64,000 nt of DNA from Acidilobaceae archaeon. Lineage in GTDB: Archaea > Thermoproteota > Thermoprotei_A > Sulfolobales > Acidilobaceae. Each line of letters begins with the position of its first letter. Within the stretch, counting starts at the first letter, position 1. The position numbers were made by a program, and so were the translations under genes. The stretch is taken from assembly GCA_027014125.1 (NCBI GenBank), contig JALWEI010000039.1:1-64000 (forward strand), written 5' to 3'. Below the pieces are notes generated by a model. It saw only the letters and a program-made list of their open reading frames with translations. It did no database searches and was not told the DNA's origin. Shown piece by piece: positions 26,152-34,323 of the stretch.

Positions 26152-26883
26152 GTGGGGTTGTGTAGGGTCCTGGAGCTGGCCCGGGGTAGGGCGGCCCCGG
26201 CGTTGGAGGCGTATAGGGTCTACGCCGAGGGCCGGTATGGGATTAGTAGTAGCATGGAGAGGCTCTCATCCACCCTTGCACCTAGGCCGAGTGTGGATCC
26301 CTGCCTCGCGCTGGAGGAGATACGTGCCGGCGTTAACCGGGGGGTTTGCATCCTAGGCCCCCACACGCCCCCCAGCCTAGAGGGGTGCCCCGCCCTGGCT
26401 GGGCCTGAGCCCGCCGTGCACCATGCCCTGGCCCAGGGGAGGAGGCTCCTCTACCTGACCACCGATCTAGACATGAGCCTCAGGCTACTGGGGATGGCCG
26501 AGTACGGGTCATGGTATAAGCTGGTCCACGTGCATGGGGATAACCACTATAGGCTCAGCCTAGCCCGGGGGTGGAGCGGGGTCCTGTATACCAGCCAGGT
26601 TGACAACCCGTACACCCTCCCGGTGGGGGGCTTCACAGACGGCGACAGGGCGGTTGTGGTGGCCCTGATCCTGGGGGCGCCCTGGGTCAGGGTCATAGGC
26701 TTCCGCGAGGGGGAGGCGGCTTGGTATAAGGACTATAGCCTCCAGAAGGAGGGTAAGGTATGGGTCGCACACAGGATAATAGAGCACGTCGCCTCGAGGC
26801 TAGGTTATAGCGTGGAGCGGAGGGGGTGGAGCCTGGAGCTTATATCCCCCAGGCTACATGGTGGTATGGGGACCCGGCATTGA
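26152..26883 (+). CDS. mptE: MptE-like 6-hydroxymethyl-7,8-dihydropterin diphosphokinase
   Basis: About 243 residues. The core motifs HVHGDN and VGGFTDGDRAVVVALILGA are those of the archaeal MptE family, which phosphorylates hydroxymethyl-dihydropterin with ATP on the route to methanopterin-like or folate-like C1 carriers. The frame opens at 26095, but a TATA-like element at 26111 lies within that extension, so I prefer GTG 26152, which also gives the usual length. Its TGA overlaps the ATG of the aldo/keto reductase gene. The pterin made in this organism cannot be read from the window. Confidence 0.75.
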   Translation: MGLCRVLELARGRAAPALEAYRVYAEGRYGISSSMERLSSTLAPRPSVDPCLALEEIRAGVNRGVCILGPHTPPSLEGCPALAGPEPAVHHALAQGRRLLYLTTDLDMSLRLLGMAEYGSWYKLVHVHGDNHYRLSLARGWSGVLYTSQVDNPYTLPVGGFTDGDRAVVVALILGAPWVRVIGFREGEAAWYKDYSLQKEGKVWVAHRIIEHVASRLGYSVERRGWSLELISPRLHGGMGTRH

Positions 26884-27698
26884 TGATCGACACCTCAGAT
26901 AGGAAGCCTGTGGGGAGAACGGGGGAGACCGTCTCGGCCATCGGCCTCGGCACCTGGGCGGTAAGGAGCGGGGAGGCGATGGTGGAGGCCCTGCTCTACG
27001 CGTTCAGCAACGGGATCGATAACGTGGATACGGCGGAGATGTATGGGAGCGGGGAGGCAGAGAGGATCGTGGGTGAGGCGCTGAGGAGATTCGGGAGGAG
27101 CGGGGTGTTTGTGACAACGAAGCTGTACCCCCACCGGTTCAGGAGCAGGGAGGCAGCGATAAAGGCGGCGAGGGCCAGCCTCGAGAGGCTGGGCCTGGAC
27201 AGTGTGGACCTCATACTGATCCACTGGCCCGACGACCACACGCCGGTGGAGGTCCAGGTCAGGAACCTGGAGGCCCTGGCCATGGAGGGGCTCGCTAGGT
27301 ACATTGGGGTGAGCAACTTCGACCGGAGCCTCCTGGAGAGGGCGGTCACCGCCACGAGGAAGCACGATATCGTCGTGAACCAAGTCCACTATAGTGTCTA
27401 CCATAGGAGGGAGGTGGAGGACCAGCTCCTCCCCTACACCCTGGAGGCTGGGATAACGATCCAGGCCTACACGCCCCTGGAGAGGGGTAGGGTGGCCAGG
27501 GACCCCCTGCTAGAGAGGATTGGGAGGAAGTATGGGAAGACCCCGGTGCAGGTGGCGCTGAACTACCTCATATCCCAGCCCAGGGTGGTGGCGATCCCCA
27601 AGACCGAGAGGGTGGATCGGGTTAAGGAGCTCCTCGGCGCCATGGGTTGGCGCCTCTCGCCAGAAGACCTGGAAGCCATAAGGGAGAGCACCGGCTAG
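26883..27698 (+). CDS. Aldo/keto reductase
   Basis: 271 residues, an (alpha/beta)8 oxidoreductase. The catalytic tetrad is visible: Asp in NVDTAEMYGSGEAE with its Tyr, Lys in TTKLYPHRF and His in LIHWPD. NADPH-binding features appear in IPKTERVDRVKE near the C-terminus. It reduces aldehydes or ketones; the substrate is not evident. ATG 26883 overlaps the stop of mptE (TGATG), which removes the upstream extension of the frame. The next gene, a glycosyltransferase, starts three bases after the stop. Confidence 0.88.
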   Translation: MIDTSDRKPVGRTGETVSAIGLGTWAVRSGEAMVEALLYAFSNGIDNVDTAEMYGSGEAERIVGEALRRFGRSGVFVTTKLYPHRFRSREAAIKAARASLERLGLDSVDLILIHWPDDHTPVEVQVRNLEALAMEGLARYIGVSNFDRSLLERAVTATRKHDIVVNQVHYSVYHRREVEDQLLPYTLEAGITIQAYTPLERGRVARDPLLERIGRKYGKTPVQVALNYLISQPRVVAIPKTERVDRVKELLGAMGWRLSPEDLEAIRESTG

Positions 27699-27701
27699 GG
27701 G

Positions 27702-28673
27702 GTGCCCAGAGGCCTGGCTAGGATCCTCATAACGGCCAGCGGCGGGGGGCATACTGGCTATGCGAGGGCCGTGGCCCTCCACCTAGCAGGGAGGCACCAG
27801 CTAGTCTTCGCGATCCGCCGGGGTGATGGGTGGAGTAGGAGCCGGCTAGCCGGGCTGGGCAGGGTGTATGAGACGTGGCCGGGGAGGAGCCCCGGGGACC
27901 CGGTGTGGAGGAGCATAGGCCTTGCCCGGGGCCTCTACGACGGGCTAAGGCTCCCCAGGGTTGATGCGGCGCTGTGTACTGGGCACAACCACTCTATCCC
28001 CCCATGCATAGCGGCGTGGCTCCGGGGCGCCAGGCTGATCCTCCTGGAGGATGTCTACAGGATTAGCGGAGGGAGTAGGAGTGTGAGGCTCCTCTCCCCC
28101 CTCTCTACATTGGTGGCGCTCCACTGGAGGGAGCAGCTTGGCCTCTATAGTAGGGGGATCGTCGTTGGCCCGGTGTATGAGCCCCCGACCCATAGGCCCT
28201 GGGATGGGGGGTACGTGTTGGTGACCACCGGCTCCCACGGCTTCAAGAGGCTCTTCGACACGATCCTGGGCCTGGCTGGTAGGTGGAGGCTCGTACTCCA
28301 GACCGGGAGGGTGGATCCTGGGCCCTATAAGAGGGCTGGGGTTGAGGCGTTCAGGTTCGACCCCGATATCGAGAGGTGGATAGCCGGGGCCAGCGTAGTG
28401 GTCACCCACATAGGCGTCACCGCCATCAATGCAGCGCTGGGGTATGGGAAGCCGGTTGTGATTGTGTATAACCCGGAGTGGAGGCTCGCTGCCCCGCCCC
28501 AGGATGCTAGGGTCGTGGCCTCGAGGATAGGGGCCCGCTTCCTAGAGAGGCTCACCCTGGATGGGCTGGTTGAGGCTGTGGAGGGTGCCCTGGCATCGAG
28601 GCCGCCCCGTATACCTAGCGGCGCTGCTAGGCTTGCCAGGCTCGTGGAGGCTACGTCCAGCCAGCGTATTTAA
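27702..28673 (+). CDS. Fused Alg14/Alg13-like glycosyltransferase (GT-B)
   Basis: 323 residues. The N-terminal half starts ILITASGGGHTGYARAVALH, the Alg14/MurG-type glycine-rich loop, and the C-terminal half has VVTHIGVTAINAALGYGKPV, the Alg13/GT28 nucleotide-sugar site. In eukaryotes these halves are separate Alg14 and Alg13 proteins that add the second GlcNAc to dolichol-linked glycans; in archaea related enzymes work in S-layer or N-glycan assembly at the membrane. GTG 27702 lies three bases after the aldo/keto reductase stop. Donor and acceptor are inferred only by family. Confidence 0.65.
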   Translation: MPRGLARILITASGGGHTGYARAVALHLAGRHQLVFAIRRGDGWSRSRLAGLGRVYETWPGRSPGDPVWRSIGLARGLYDGLRLPRVDAALCTGHNHSIPPCIAAWLRGARLILLEDVYRISGGSRSVRLLSPLSTLVALHWREQLGLYSRGIVVGPVYEPPTHRPWDGGYVLVTTGSHGFKRLFDTILGLAGRWRLVLQTGRVDPGPYKRAGVEAFRFDPDIERWIAGASVVVTHIGVTAINAALGYGKPVVIVYNPEWRLAAPPQDARVVASRIGARFLERLTLDGLVEAVEGALASRPPRIPSGAARLARLVEATSSQRI

Positions 28674-28738
28674 CCCCCCGGTATACACCATGCTATAGTA
28701 CGGGGCCCCCTATACTACTTACCCCCGGGGCTGGCGGG

Positions 28739-30004
28739 TTGCCTGATGAGCCTAAGACCGGCTTGGTGTTCATAACCGACGCGGTCAAGTGCGAGTACAG
28801 GGATAGTTCCCCCATGGGGAGGAGGCCCCTCACCCTCGCCCTGATAGGCCTCAACCTGACCCTCTTCATAGCCTCCATGGACCTCGTATACCCGATCCTC
28901 TGGGGCCACCTTAGGGACCCCCGGGTCTTCGAGTACCTGGCCTCCCCCGCCTGCGTCGCCTCCGGGGGGTGCCTGCCCCAGGTGCTCCTCTCCATGTTCC
29001 TCCACGCCGGGCTCCTACACCTTGCTGGTAACATGATCTTCCTCTACATTATCGGGGACAACGTGGAGGTGGCCCTGGGGTGGCGCAGGGCCCTCCTGGT
29101 ATACCTCGCCTCCGGCATAGCGGGGGCAGCGGTGCAGGCGATAGCCAGCCTCAGGGACACGGAGCCCGCCCTCTTCATGGTCGGCGCCTCGGCGGCGGTC
29201 AGCGGCTTCCTCGGGGCATACCTGATCCTGTACCCCGGCTCCACCATGTGCTACTGCCTCGGAATCCCCATGATCCCCCTGTTCTACTACTGCTTCCGGC
29301 TGAAGGCCTCCAACTACATCGCGATCTGGCTACTCATACAGACCATCATACTGGCCACCGTGCCCTACATAGCGGTGTGGGCCCACCTAGCCGGGCTCCT
29401 CACCGGCCTCGCCCTGGCCAGGCACCTGGCCGACAGGGCCAGGATAGCTAGGCTCCGGATCCAGTTCGCCCGCGGCCTCTACAAGGGGCACCGGATCGAC
29501 CGGGCCGAGCTGAGGCAGCCCTCCCTCTCCCCACTGGCCCAGATCCTGGTAATCGCATCCGCGGCCATAGTCCTAGTAGGCCTGGCCGCCTCCGTCCCCA
29601 CAGCGCTCGGCCTGGAGGGGAAGTACTATAACGTGTATATGGATGTGACCGTAGCGGAGCACCGCCTAGCCGGGCAGATATACGTGATCAGGGACGTGGA
29701 GGTCAGGGTAGAGGACTCCCCGCCCCAGGGCTTCTACCTAGCCTACAAGGAGCTGAAGCCCAGGGCAACCCCAGGGGTCAGCGTGGAGGTGCTGGCTGGC
29801 AGGGGGGACTCTAGGAACCTGGTCCCCCTCGCGAGGGCTGAGATAGCCGCCGCGTCATACCATATGGAGCATGTCTCGTGGATGGCGTACGCAACCCTGG
29901 CCCTGGGCCTGGCCTCTAGCCTGGCGGCCCTCCACGCCGCATTGTATAGGCCTGAGGAGGTCGAGGTCACATATATAGGCGGCCTGGATGGGGAAGACTT
30001 ATAA
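28739..30004 (+). CDS. Rhomboid family intramembrane serine protease
   Basis: 421 residues. RPLTLALIGLNLTLFIASM is the first span; LLHLAGNMIFLYIIGDNVE carries the conserved HxxxN region; the catalytic Ser is in VGASAAVSGFLGAY and the catalytic His in VWAHLAGLLTGLALA. It cuts substrates within the membrane. A further C-terminal membrane segment pair with a soluble roughly 120-residue domain between them extends the protein beyond the minimal core. TTG 28739 is the chosen start; a later ATG 28814 (MGRRPLT) is possible and is closer to the usual N-terminus. Confidence 0.85.
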   Translation: MPDEPKTGLVFITDAVKCEYRDSSPMGRRPLTLALIGLNLTLFIASMDLVYPILWGHLRDPRVFEYLASPACVASGGCLPQVLLSMFLHAGLLHLAGNMIFLYIIGDNVEVALGWRRALLVYLASGIAGAAVQAIASLRDTEPALFMVGASAAVSGFLGAYLILYPGSTMCYCLGIPMIPLFYYCFRLKASNYIAIWLLIQTIILATVPYIAVWAHLAGLLTGLALARHLADRARIARLRIQFARGLYKGHRIDRAELRQPSLSPLAQILVIASAAIVLVGLAASVPTALGLEGKYYNVYMDVTVAEHRLAGQIYVIRDVEVRVEDSPPQGFYLAYKELKPRATPGVSVEVLAGRGDSRNLVPLARAEIAAASYHMEHVSWMAYATLALGLASSLAALHAALYRPEEVEVTYIGGLDGEDL

Positions 30005-30049
30005 ACCCCTCCAGGGGGCGTGGTGGAGGGCCTGGGTGCATGAGGTGGA

Positions 30050-30892
30050 CTGGCGGGACTCGAGATAACCCCCCGGCTCCTCGACCCCCGCGAGTGTGTA
30101 GCCTGCTTCCTACACGCTAGGCACCTCCTACCCAGGGAGAAGGCCTACGCCCTACTCGAGGGGAGCCGGGGGCGTACCCAGCTCTTCGTCGAGTCATACA
30201 GGATCGCCCGCGAGAGGGTGGACCACATAAAGGACACGCTTAACTCCCACACCCTCCAGGCACTCCCAAGGATAGCCGGGCTCCTTAGAGAGGAGAGGAG
30301 CGCCCTAGCAGTCATGGCCAACGCCAACGCCGTGGACTATAGGATGCCCTGGCTCCAGGGAGGCCCCCTGGAAGAGGCCGGGTTCCGGGCCCACGTCGAC
30401 GAGGGGGCGGTGAGGCTCCTCAGGAGGGCTGGCAGCATCGCGATACTCCTGGACAACGCCGGGGAGGCGGTGGTTGACATAGCATACGCCCTCACCAAGG
30501 CCTCCCAGGGCGTTAGGGTTGTCCTGGTGGCGAGGAGCATGGAGTATGAGACAGACGTGACCCGGGCAGAGGCTAGGAGGCTCCTAGCAGACATAGCGGA
30601 GGCCCTAGGCCTAGACCCAGGCCCAGTGGAGGTCCTGGGCACGGGCACAGACTACCCAGCGCCTATCCGCTCCAAGCTACACCCCTCCACCGCGGAGGCC
30701 CTCGAGGGGGTCGACGTGGTCATATCCAAGGGTATAGCAAACTTCGAGGCCCTCATGGAGGAGTGCTGGCCCGCCCCGGAGAGGGTGATCGTGGCCCTCA
30801 AGGCTAAGTGCCCACCGGTGGCGAGGGAGCTTGGCGTTAGGCTAGGGGACGCGGTGGCCAGGCTAGGGTACAGGTGCAGGCTGAGGGGGTGA
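30050..30892 (+). CDS. DUF89/ARMT1-like metal-dependent phosphatase, start unresolved
   Basis: The family motifs are DNAGEAVVDIAYA and ISKGIANFEALMEE (the DNxGE and KGxxNFE metal-site motifs); DUF89 proteins are damage-control phosphohydrolases for sugar phosphates and related metabolites. The first standard start in frame is GTG 30218, but coding clearly extends upstream through DPRECVACFLHARHLL, the conserved N-terminal Cys region, to an in-frame TGA at 30041. Within that extension only CTG 30050 could start. Either CTG is used or one base is missing or extra near 30045-30075, which would join ATG 30040. The stop overlaps the next gene (GTGA). Confidence 0.75.
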   Translation: MAGLEITPRLLDPRECVACFLHARHLLPREKAYALLEGSRGRTQLFVESYRIARERVDHIKDTLNSHTLQALPRIAGLLREERSALAVMANANAVDYRMPWLQGGPLEEAGFRAHVDEGAVRLLRRAGSIAILLDNAGEAVVDIAYALTKASQGVRVVLVARSMEYETDVTRAEARRLLADIAEALGLDPGPVEVLGTGTDYPAPIRSKLHPSTAEALEGVDVVISKGIANFEALMEECWPAPERVIVALKAKCPPVARELGVRLGDAVARLGYRCRLRG

Positions 30893-31824
30893 CCGGGGTG
30901 GAGGTACTCATATCAGACAGGGTCTCACAGCTCCTCCTCGACGAGCTCGCACGGCACGGGGTTCCAGTTGCCTATAAGCCCGGCCTAGCCCGGGGGGAGC
31001 TGCTCGAGCTAGTACCCAGGGCTAGGGTGCTGATCGTTAGGAGCCGGACTAGGGTCGATAGGGAGATGCTCGAGGCCGGGGCCCGGGGGAGGCTCAGGGC
31101 CGTGATCAGGGCAGGCGTGGGGCTAGACAACATAGACCTAGAGGCAGCCAGAGCCCTGGGGGTGAGGGTCTACAACACGCCCGAGGCCCCAGTGGAGAGC
31201 GTTGCAGAGCTGGCGATAGGCCTCATGATAGCAGCGGCCAGGAGGGTGGTGGAGCTTAACCTATACGCCAGGCAGGGCAAGTGGGTCAAGGGCACCGGGG
31301 TGGAGCTGGCCGGGAAGAACCTACTCATAGCTGGGCTGGGCAGGATAGGGTCAAGGGTAGCGGAGCTAGCCAGGGCCTTCGGGATGAGGACCCTAGCCTA
31401 CGACCTACCCGAGGTACTCAAGACCAGGAGGAGCCTAGCAGAGCCCGTGGAGGACCTATGCAATGGCCTATCCCAGGCAGACTTCATAAGCATACACCTC
31501 CCCCTAACACCCGAGACCAGGCTCCTCTTCAACAGGGAGACCCTCAAGTGCACCAAGCCCGGTGCTATACTAGTAAACACGGGGAGGGGCCACGTGGTGG
31601 ATCCCCAGGCCCTGCTAGAGGCGATAGAGGAGGGCAGGATAGCAGCTGCCGCCCTGGATGTGTTACAGGAGGAGCCCCCCACCGGCGGCCCGGAGCTGGA
31701 GCTACTCAACCACCCAAGGGTTATAGTGACCCCCCACATAGGAAGCCAGACCAGGGAGGCCCAGGACAGGATAGCGCTACACGCAGCCAAGATAACACTC
31801 AAGGTCCTAGGTGTGGAGCCGTGA
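30889..31824 (+). CDS. serA: D-3-phosphoglycerate dehydrogenase
   Basis: About 311 residues, the short form without an ACT domain. The NAD-binding loop is GLGRIGSRVAELA; catalytic Arg is in VNTGRGHVVD, Glu in LDVLQEEPPTG and His in TPHIGSQT. It oxidises 3-phosphoglycerate, the first step of phosphorylated serine synthesis. GTG 30889 overlaps the upstream stop, GTG 30898 is an alternative. Its stop overlaps an aminotransferase gene, giving a two-step serine or related pathway in one operon. Glyoxylate/hydroxypyruvate reductase activity is the main alternative. Confidence 0.85.
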   Translation: MTGVEVLISDRVSQLLLDELARHGVPVAYKPGLARGELLELVPRARVLIVRSRTRVDREMLEAGARGRLRAVIRAGVGLDNIDLEAARALGVRVYNTPEAPVESVAELAIGLMIAAARRVVELNLYARQGKWVKGTGVELAGKNLLIAGLGRIGSRVAELARAFGMRTLAYDLPEVLKTRRSLAEPVEDLCNGLSQADFISIHLPLTPETRLLFNRETLKCTKPGAILVNTGRGHVVDPQALLEAIEEGRIAAAALDVLQEEPPTGGPELELLNHPRVIVTPHIGSQTREAQDRIALHAAKITLKVLGVEP

Positions 31825-32885
31825 AGCTCCTAACACCCGGCCCGGTGATGGTCAGGAGGAGCGTCCTCGAGGCCGCCAGCAGGCAGGTGATAAGCCACAG
31901 GAGCCCAGCGTTCAGGAGGCTAATGAGGAGCCTACAGGAGAAGCTGGCGGAGATACTAGGCCTAGCCGACGGTATGGTAGCGGTAATGCCGGGCAGCGGG
32001 ACCACCGCGGTGGACTCAATGCTATGGAGCCTCATACCCCCACGATCCAGGGTCACGGTGCTATCCTGGGGAGACTTCGGGGAGAGGATCGCCAAAAGCC
32101 TCCAGGCCCGGGGGGCCAGGGTCAGGCTAGCCACGGCGCCCTGGGGCCAAGCCCTAAGCGTCGAGGAGGCGCTGGAGGCCCTAGAGGGCTCCGAGTACGC
32201 AGCTGTGGTGCACAACGAGACCAGCACCGGGGTGGCGTACAGGCAGCTCAAGAGGCTCGCCGAGGAGGCCAGCGGCATGGGGGTGAAGCTCCTAGTAGAC
32301 ACGGTATCAGGCCTAGGGGGAGAACACATCTCGATGGAGTGGGGCATCTACGCCGCAGCCACGTGCAGCCACAAAGCCATAGCGGCGCCCCCAGGGGTGG
32401 GCATGGTAGCCCTCAGCAGGGAGGCGGTAAAGGACCTCAGAGAGAGGGGCACACAGGGGGTGCCACCAATACTAGACCTAGACAAGTACAGGCGCTTCCT
32501 AGAGGAGAGGATGGAGACCCCATTCACACCCCCAGTAAACACGCTCTACGCCCTAGAAAAGGCCCTAGAACACATACTCCAACAGGGCATAAGAAACCAC
32601 ATAGAAGCCCACAGGATGAGGGCAGCGATACTCTACAACGCAGGCCCCCAACCACTACCCCCAGAGGAGCTACGGAGCAACACCGTGGTAGCCCTCAAGG
32701 TCCAAGACGCCCACAAGGTAAAGGAGGAGCTAGAACGCAGGGGATACATAATAGCCCACGGCATGGGCAAACTAAAGAACACAATAATCAGGATAGGAAC
32801 AATGGGAGACATAACCACGGAAGATATAAGACAAGTAGCAGAACTACTATCAACATTCTATGGAAGTAAATACAAGAGCCTCTAG
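31821..32885 (+). CDS. PLP aminotransferase (alanine-glyoxylate / serine-pyruvate type)
   Basis: 354 residues from GTG 31821, which overlaps the serA stop (GTGA); longer readings of this frame lie inside serA. LTPGPVMVRRSVLEA is the class V N-terminus, VAVMPGSGTTAVDSM binds the cofactor phosphate, VDTVSGLGGEH supplies the Asp, and the PLP Lys is in ATCSHKAIAAPPGVGMV. In archaea such enzymes pair with SerA to aminate phosphohydroxypyruvate or hydroxypyruvate. The gene order supports serine synthesis; substrate choice is inferred. Confidence 0.88.
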   Translation: MKLLTPGPVMVRRSVLEAASRQVISHRSPAFRRLMRSLQEKLAEILGLADGMVAVMPGSGTTAVDSMLWSLIPPRSRVTVLSWGDFGERIAKSLQARGARVRLATAPWGQALSVEEALEALEGSEYAAVVHNETSTGVAYRQLKRLAEEASGMGVKLLVDTVSGLGGEHISMEWGIYAAATCSHKAIAAPPGVGMVALSREAVKDLRERGTQGVPPILDLDKYRRFLEERMETPFTPPVNTLYALEKALEHILQQGIRNHIEAHRMRAAILYNAGPQPLPPEELRSNTVVALKVQDAHKVKEELERRGYIIAHGMGKLKNTIIRIGTMGDITTEDIRQVAELLSTFYGSKYKSL

Positions 32886-32886
32886 C

Positions 32887-33240
32887 TTATAGAGTATGAC
32901 TTTCACCCCATGGTATCCGCCTGAAGCCACTGTCGAAGGCCAGTATTTCCTCTATCTCTCCCCTCCTCGCGTTGCTGCTATTAGAGCATCGCTTGGCAGT
33001 AACTTGCATTCTAATGCCAGCCTCTTGCTCTACTCGAATCCCTGTAGGTTAGAGGAAGCACGCTCAGCTTCCCAGCCATCCTGTCGAGTGCAGCTAGTCT
33101 GAGTCTAATGGTCTCTTCCACAGCTCCCTCTCGAATAGCTTCCTCACCCCTTGTAGGCGCCCCACAGGGCCCTCAGACTCGATTATGGAGAGGGCTATGA
33201 GCTTGTACGCCGTCTCCTCGAGGACGAGGGTGGAGGTTTG
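32887..33240 (-). pseudogene. VapC-like PIN-domain toxin remnant
   Basis: Three frames in sequence give pieces of a PIN nuclease: LVLEETAYKLIALSIIESEG to a TAG at 33094, ALDRMAGKLSVLPLTYRD, then KRLALECKLLPSDALIAATR, and finally IEEILAFDSGFRRIPW with a TAA at 32887. LPSDALIAAT and AFDSGFRRI are the late PIN motifs with metal-binding Asp residues. The pieces are out of frame and the N-terminal Asp region is absent, so no active toxin can be made. It follows an antitoxin remnant on the same strand, the order of a VapBC operon. Confidence 0.65.
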
Positions 33241-33356
33241 ATGACTATCCCTACCTCCTCCGCCTCTCTAAGCTCTAAGTGTTCTAGGGGCTTCAACACA
33301 CCCTTGTCATACCTAAACCCTAACCACTCTAGACAACACCAGTCCCAAACAACATT
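33195..33356 (-). pseudogene. VapB-like (DUF104 family) antitoxin remnant
   Basis: The frame holds RYDKGVLKPLEHLELREAEE and VGIVIK, the core of the DUF104 type of VapB antitoxin. The upstream part is bounded by a TAG at 33357 and lacks a start codon before the core, and the C-terminus reads into a Pro/Ser/Arg-rich tail from a wrong frame. The toxin remnant lies directly downstream. Both are decayed, leaving no functional pair. Confidence 0.6.
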
Positions 33357-33497
33357 CTAAGACCACCGGGTCCTCCAAGCTTTTATCTCAGCATTTCACC
33401 TCATTAGAATAAGCCCATATCAAGTATAATCATAATCTTATACAGGCCCCCCGGTGGCTCCCCGGATTTAACCCTTCTAGGATTGTCTAGGGTGTCA

Positions 33498-33567
33498 GGG
33501 CGGCGGGCTTGATGTGGACCCAACCCGCTGACCTGTGATTGGGACGGCTGACGCTGACCCGCCGCCC
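33498..33567 (+). ncRNA. Candidate C/D box sRNA
   Basis: An outer stem GGGCGGCGGG/CCCGCCGCCC (33498-33507 and 33558-33567) encloses C box TTGATGT (33509-33515), D' box CTGA (33528-33531), C' box TGTGATT (33534-33540) and D box CTGA (33554-33557). The spacers between C-D' (12 bases) and C'-D (13 bases) are the guide lengths of archaeal methylation guides. A TATA-like ATTTAA lies at about 33467. The guides (GGACCCAACCCG and GGGACGGCTGACG) would direct 2'-O-methylation in rRNA or tRNA; targets were not identified. Confidence 0.55.
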
Positions 33568-33618
33568 CCACGCTACTATAGCGCATGGGGACCGTAAATA
33601 TTATTCCTCCCGGGAGGG

Positions 33619-33703
33619 TGGCGCCGCGGGCCGGGGTTTGAACCCGCGCGGGCAGGCCACCGGCTTAGCAGGCCAGCGCCTTGCCAGGCTGGGTGACCGC
33701 GGC
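33619..33703 (-). tRNA. tRNA-Ser(GCU), possibly defective
   Basis: Acceptor GCCGCGG/CCGCGGC, discriminator G and encoded CCA, anticodon arm CTGGC-CTGCTAA-GCCGG (anticodon GCT), a long variable region and T-loop TTCAAAC identify a class II serine tRNA. Two details are off: the T stem 3' side has one extra G (CCCGGC against GCGGG), and the first D-stem pair would be A-C. It may be functional with a bulge, or be decaying; another copy elsewhere would be needed in the latter case. Confidence 0.75.
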
Positions 33704-33792
33704 GCCGGTTATCTCGCCCAGGGAAAACGGGGGGTGGGTAAATGCTCTGTCTGATATTATGCCTCCCCGCCTCCGCTCCCGCTTCCGGTGTT

Positions 33793-34323
33793 CTATCCTT
33801 GGTCGATTGGTATGAGGGCTATCCTCAGGTATATGGTGAATCCGTCGATCGCCGTCTCGCCGTAGACACGGCTGGCTTTGAACCATGAGGTGTAGGGTTG
33901 GCCGTAGGGGCTGTGGAATAGCTTGTCGTTCACCGGCACGGGGTAAAGGTAGGGGTATGACTGGTATATGGGGTTGTCTGGGTCGCCGGGGGCGTCCTTG
34001 TTGCGTGGTATGGCGTAGCCCCTGTCGGCGTACCACGCCGTGTCGGCGTCGGTGCCATAGAGGCGGATGCTACCGGGCAGGGTGCCCTGGGCGGTTAGGT
34101 TTATCCGGTACTCGCTGGTCATAGTGGTGTAGAACTGGTCTACGACCGCCTCGCCGGGGGTCTCGGGCAGTATGCTCCACGGGCCGTAGGCGGCGAGTAG
34201 TATGCCTCCCCTCCTCTTCGCCTCCTCAACAACCGAGAAATCGGTCGAGTTTACCTTCTCGCCGATCGCCTTACCGACGGTGTTGCTTAGGAAGTCGTCT
34301 AGCTGCCTCTTGTTCGCTATGAA
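33793..34323 (-). pseudogene. Gene truncated at its 5' end by the CRISPR array
   Basis: The frame is open from 34323 to the TAG at 33793 (about 176 codons) and reads as ordinary protein (KRQLDDFLSNTVGKAIGEKV, GGILLAAYGPWSILPETPGE, then YRINLTAQGTLPGSIRLYG). The first in-frame start is ATG 34122, well inside the conserved-looking part; the frame closes at 34324 with a TAG that lies within the last, truncated CRISPR repeat. So the coding sequence runs straight into the array and has lost its beginning. The family is not recognised; the sequence is beta-rich and could be an exported or viral protein. Confidence 0.5.

Noticed and set aside
31281-31820. Upstream extension of the aminotransferase frame giving 534 residues
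   Set aside because: The extension lies inside serA and encodes Gly/Arg/Pro-rich shadow sequence; GTG 31821 overlapping the serA stop is the evident start.
33404-33586. 60-codon minus-strand frame
   Set aside because: It is the complement of the C/D box RNA candidate and its flank; no protein-like features.
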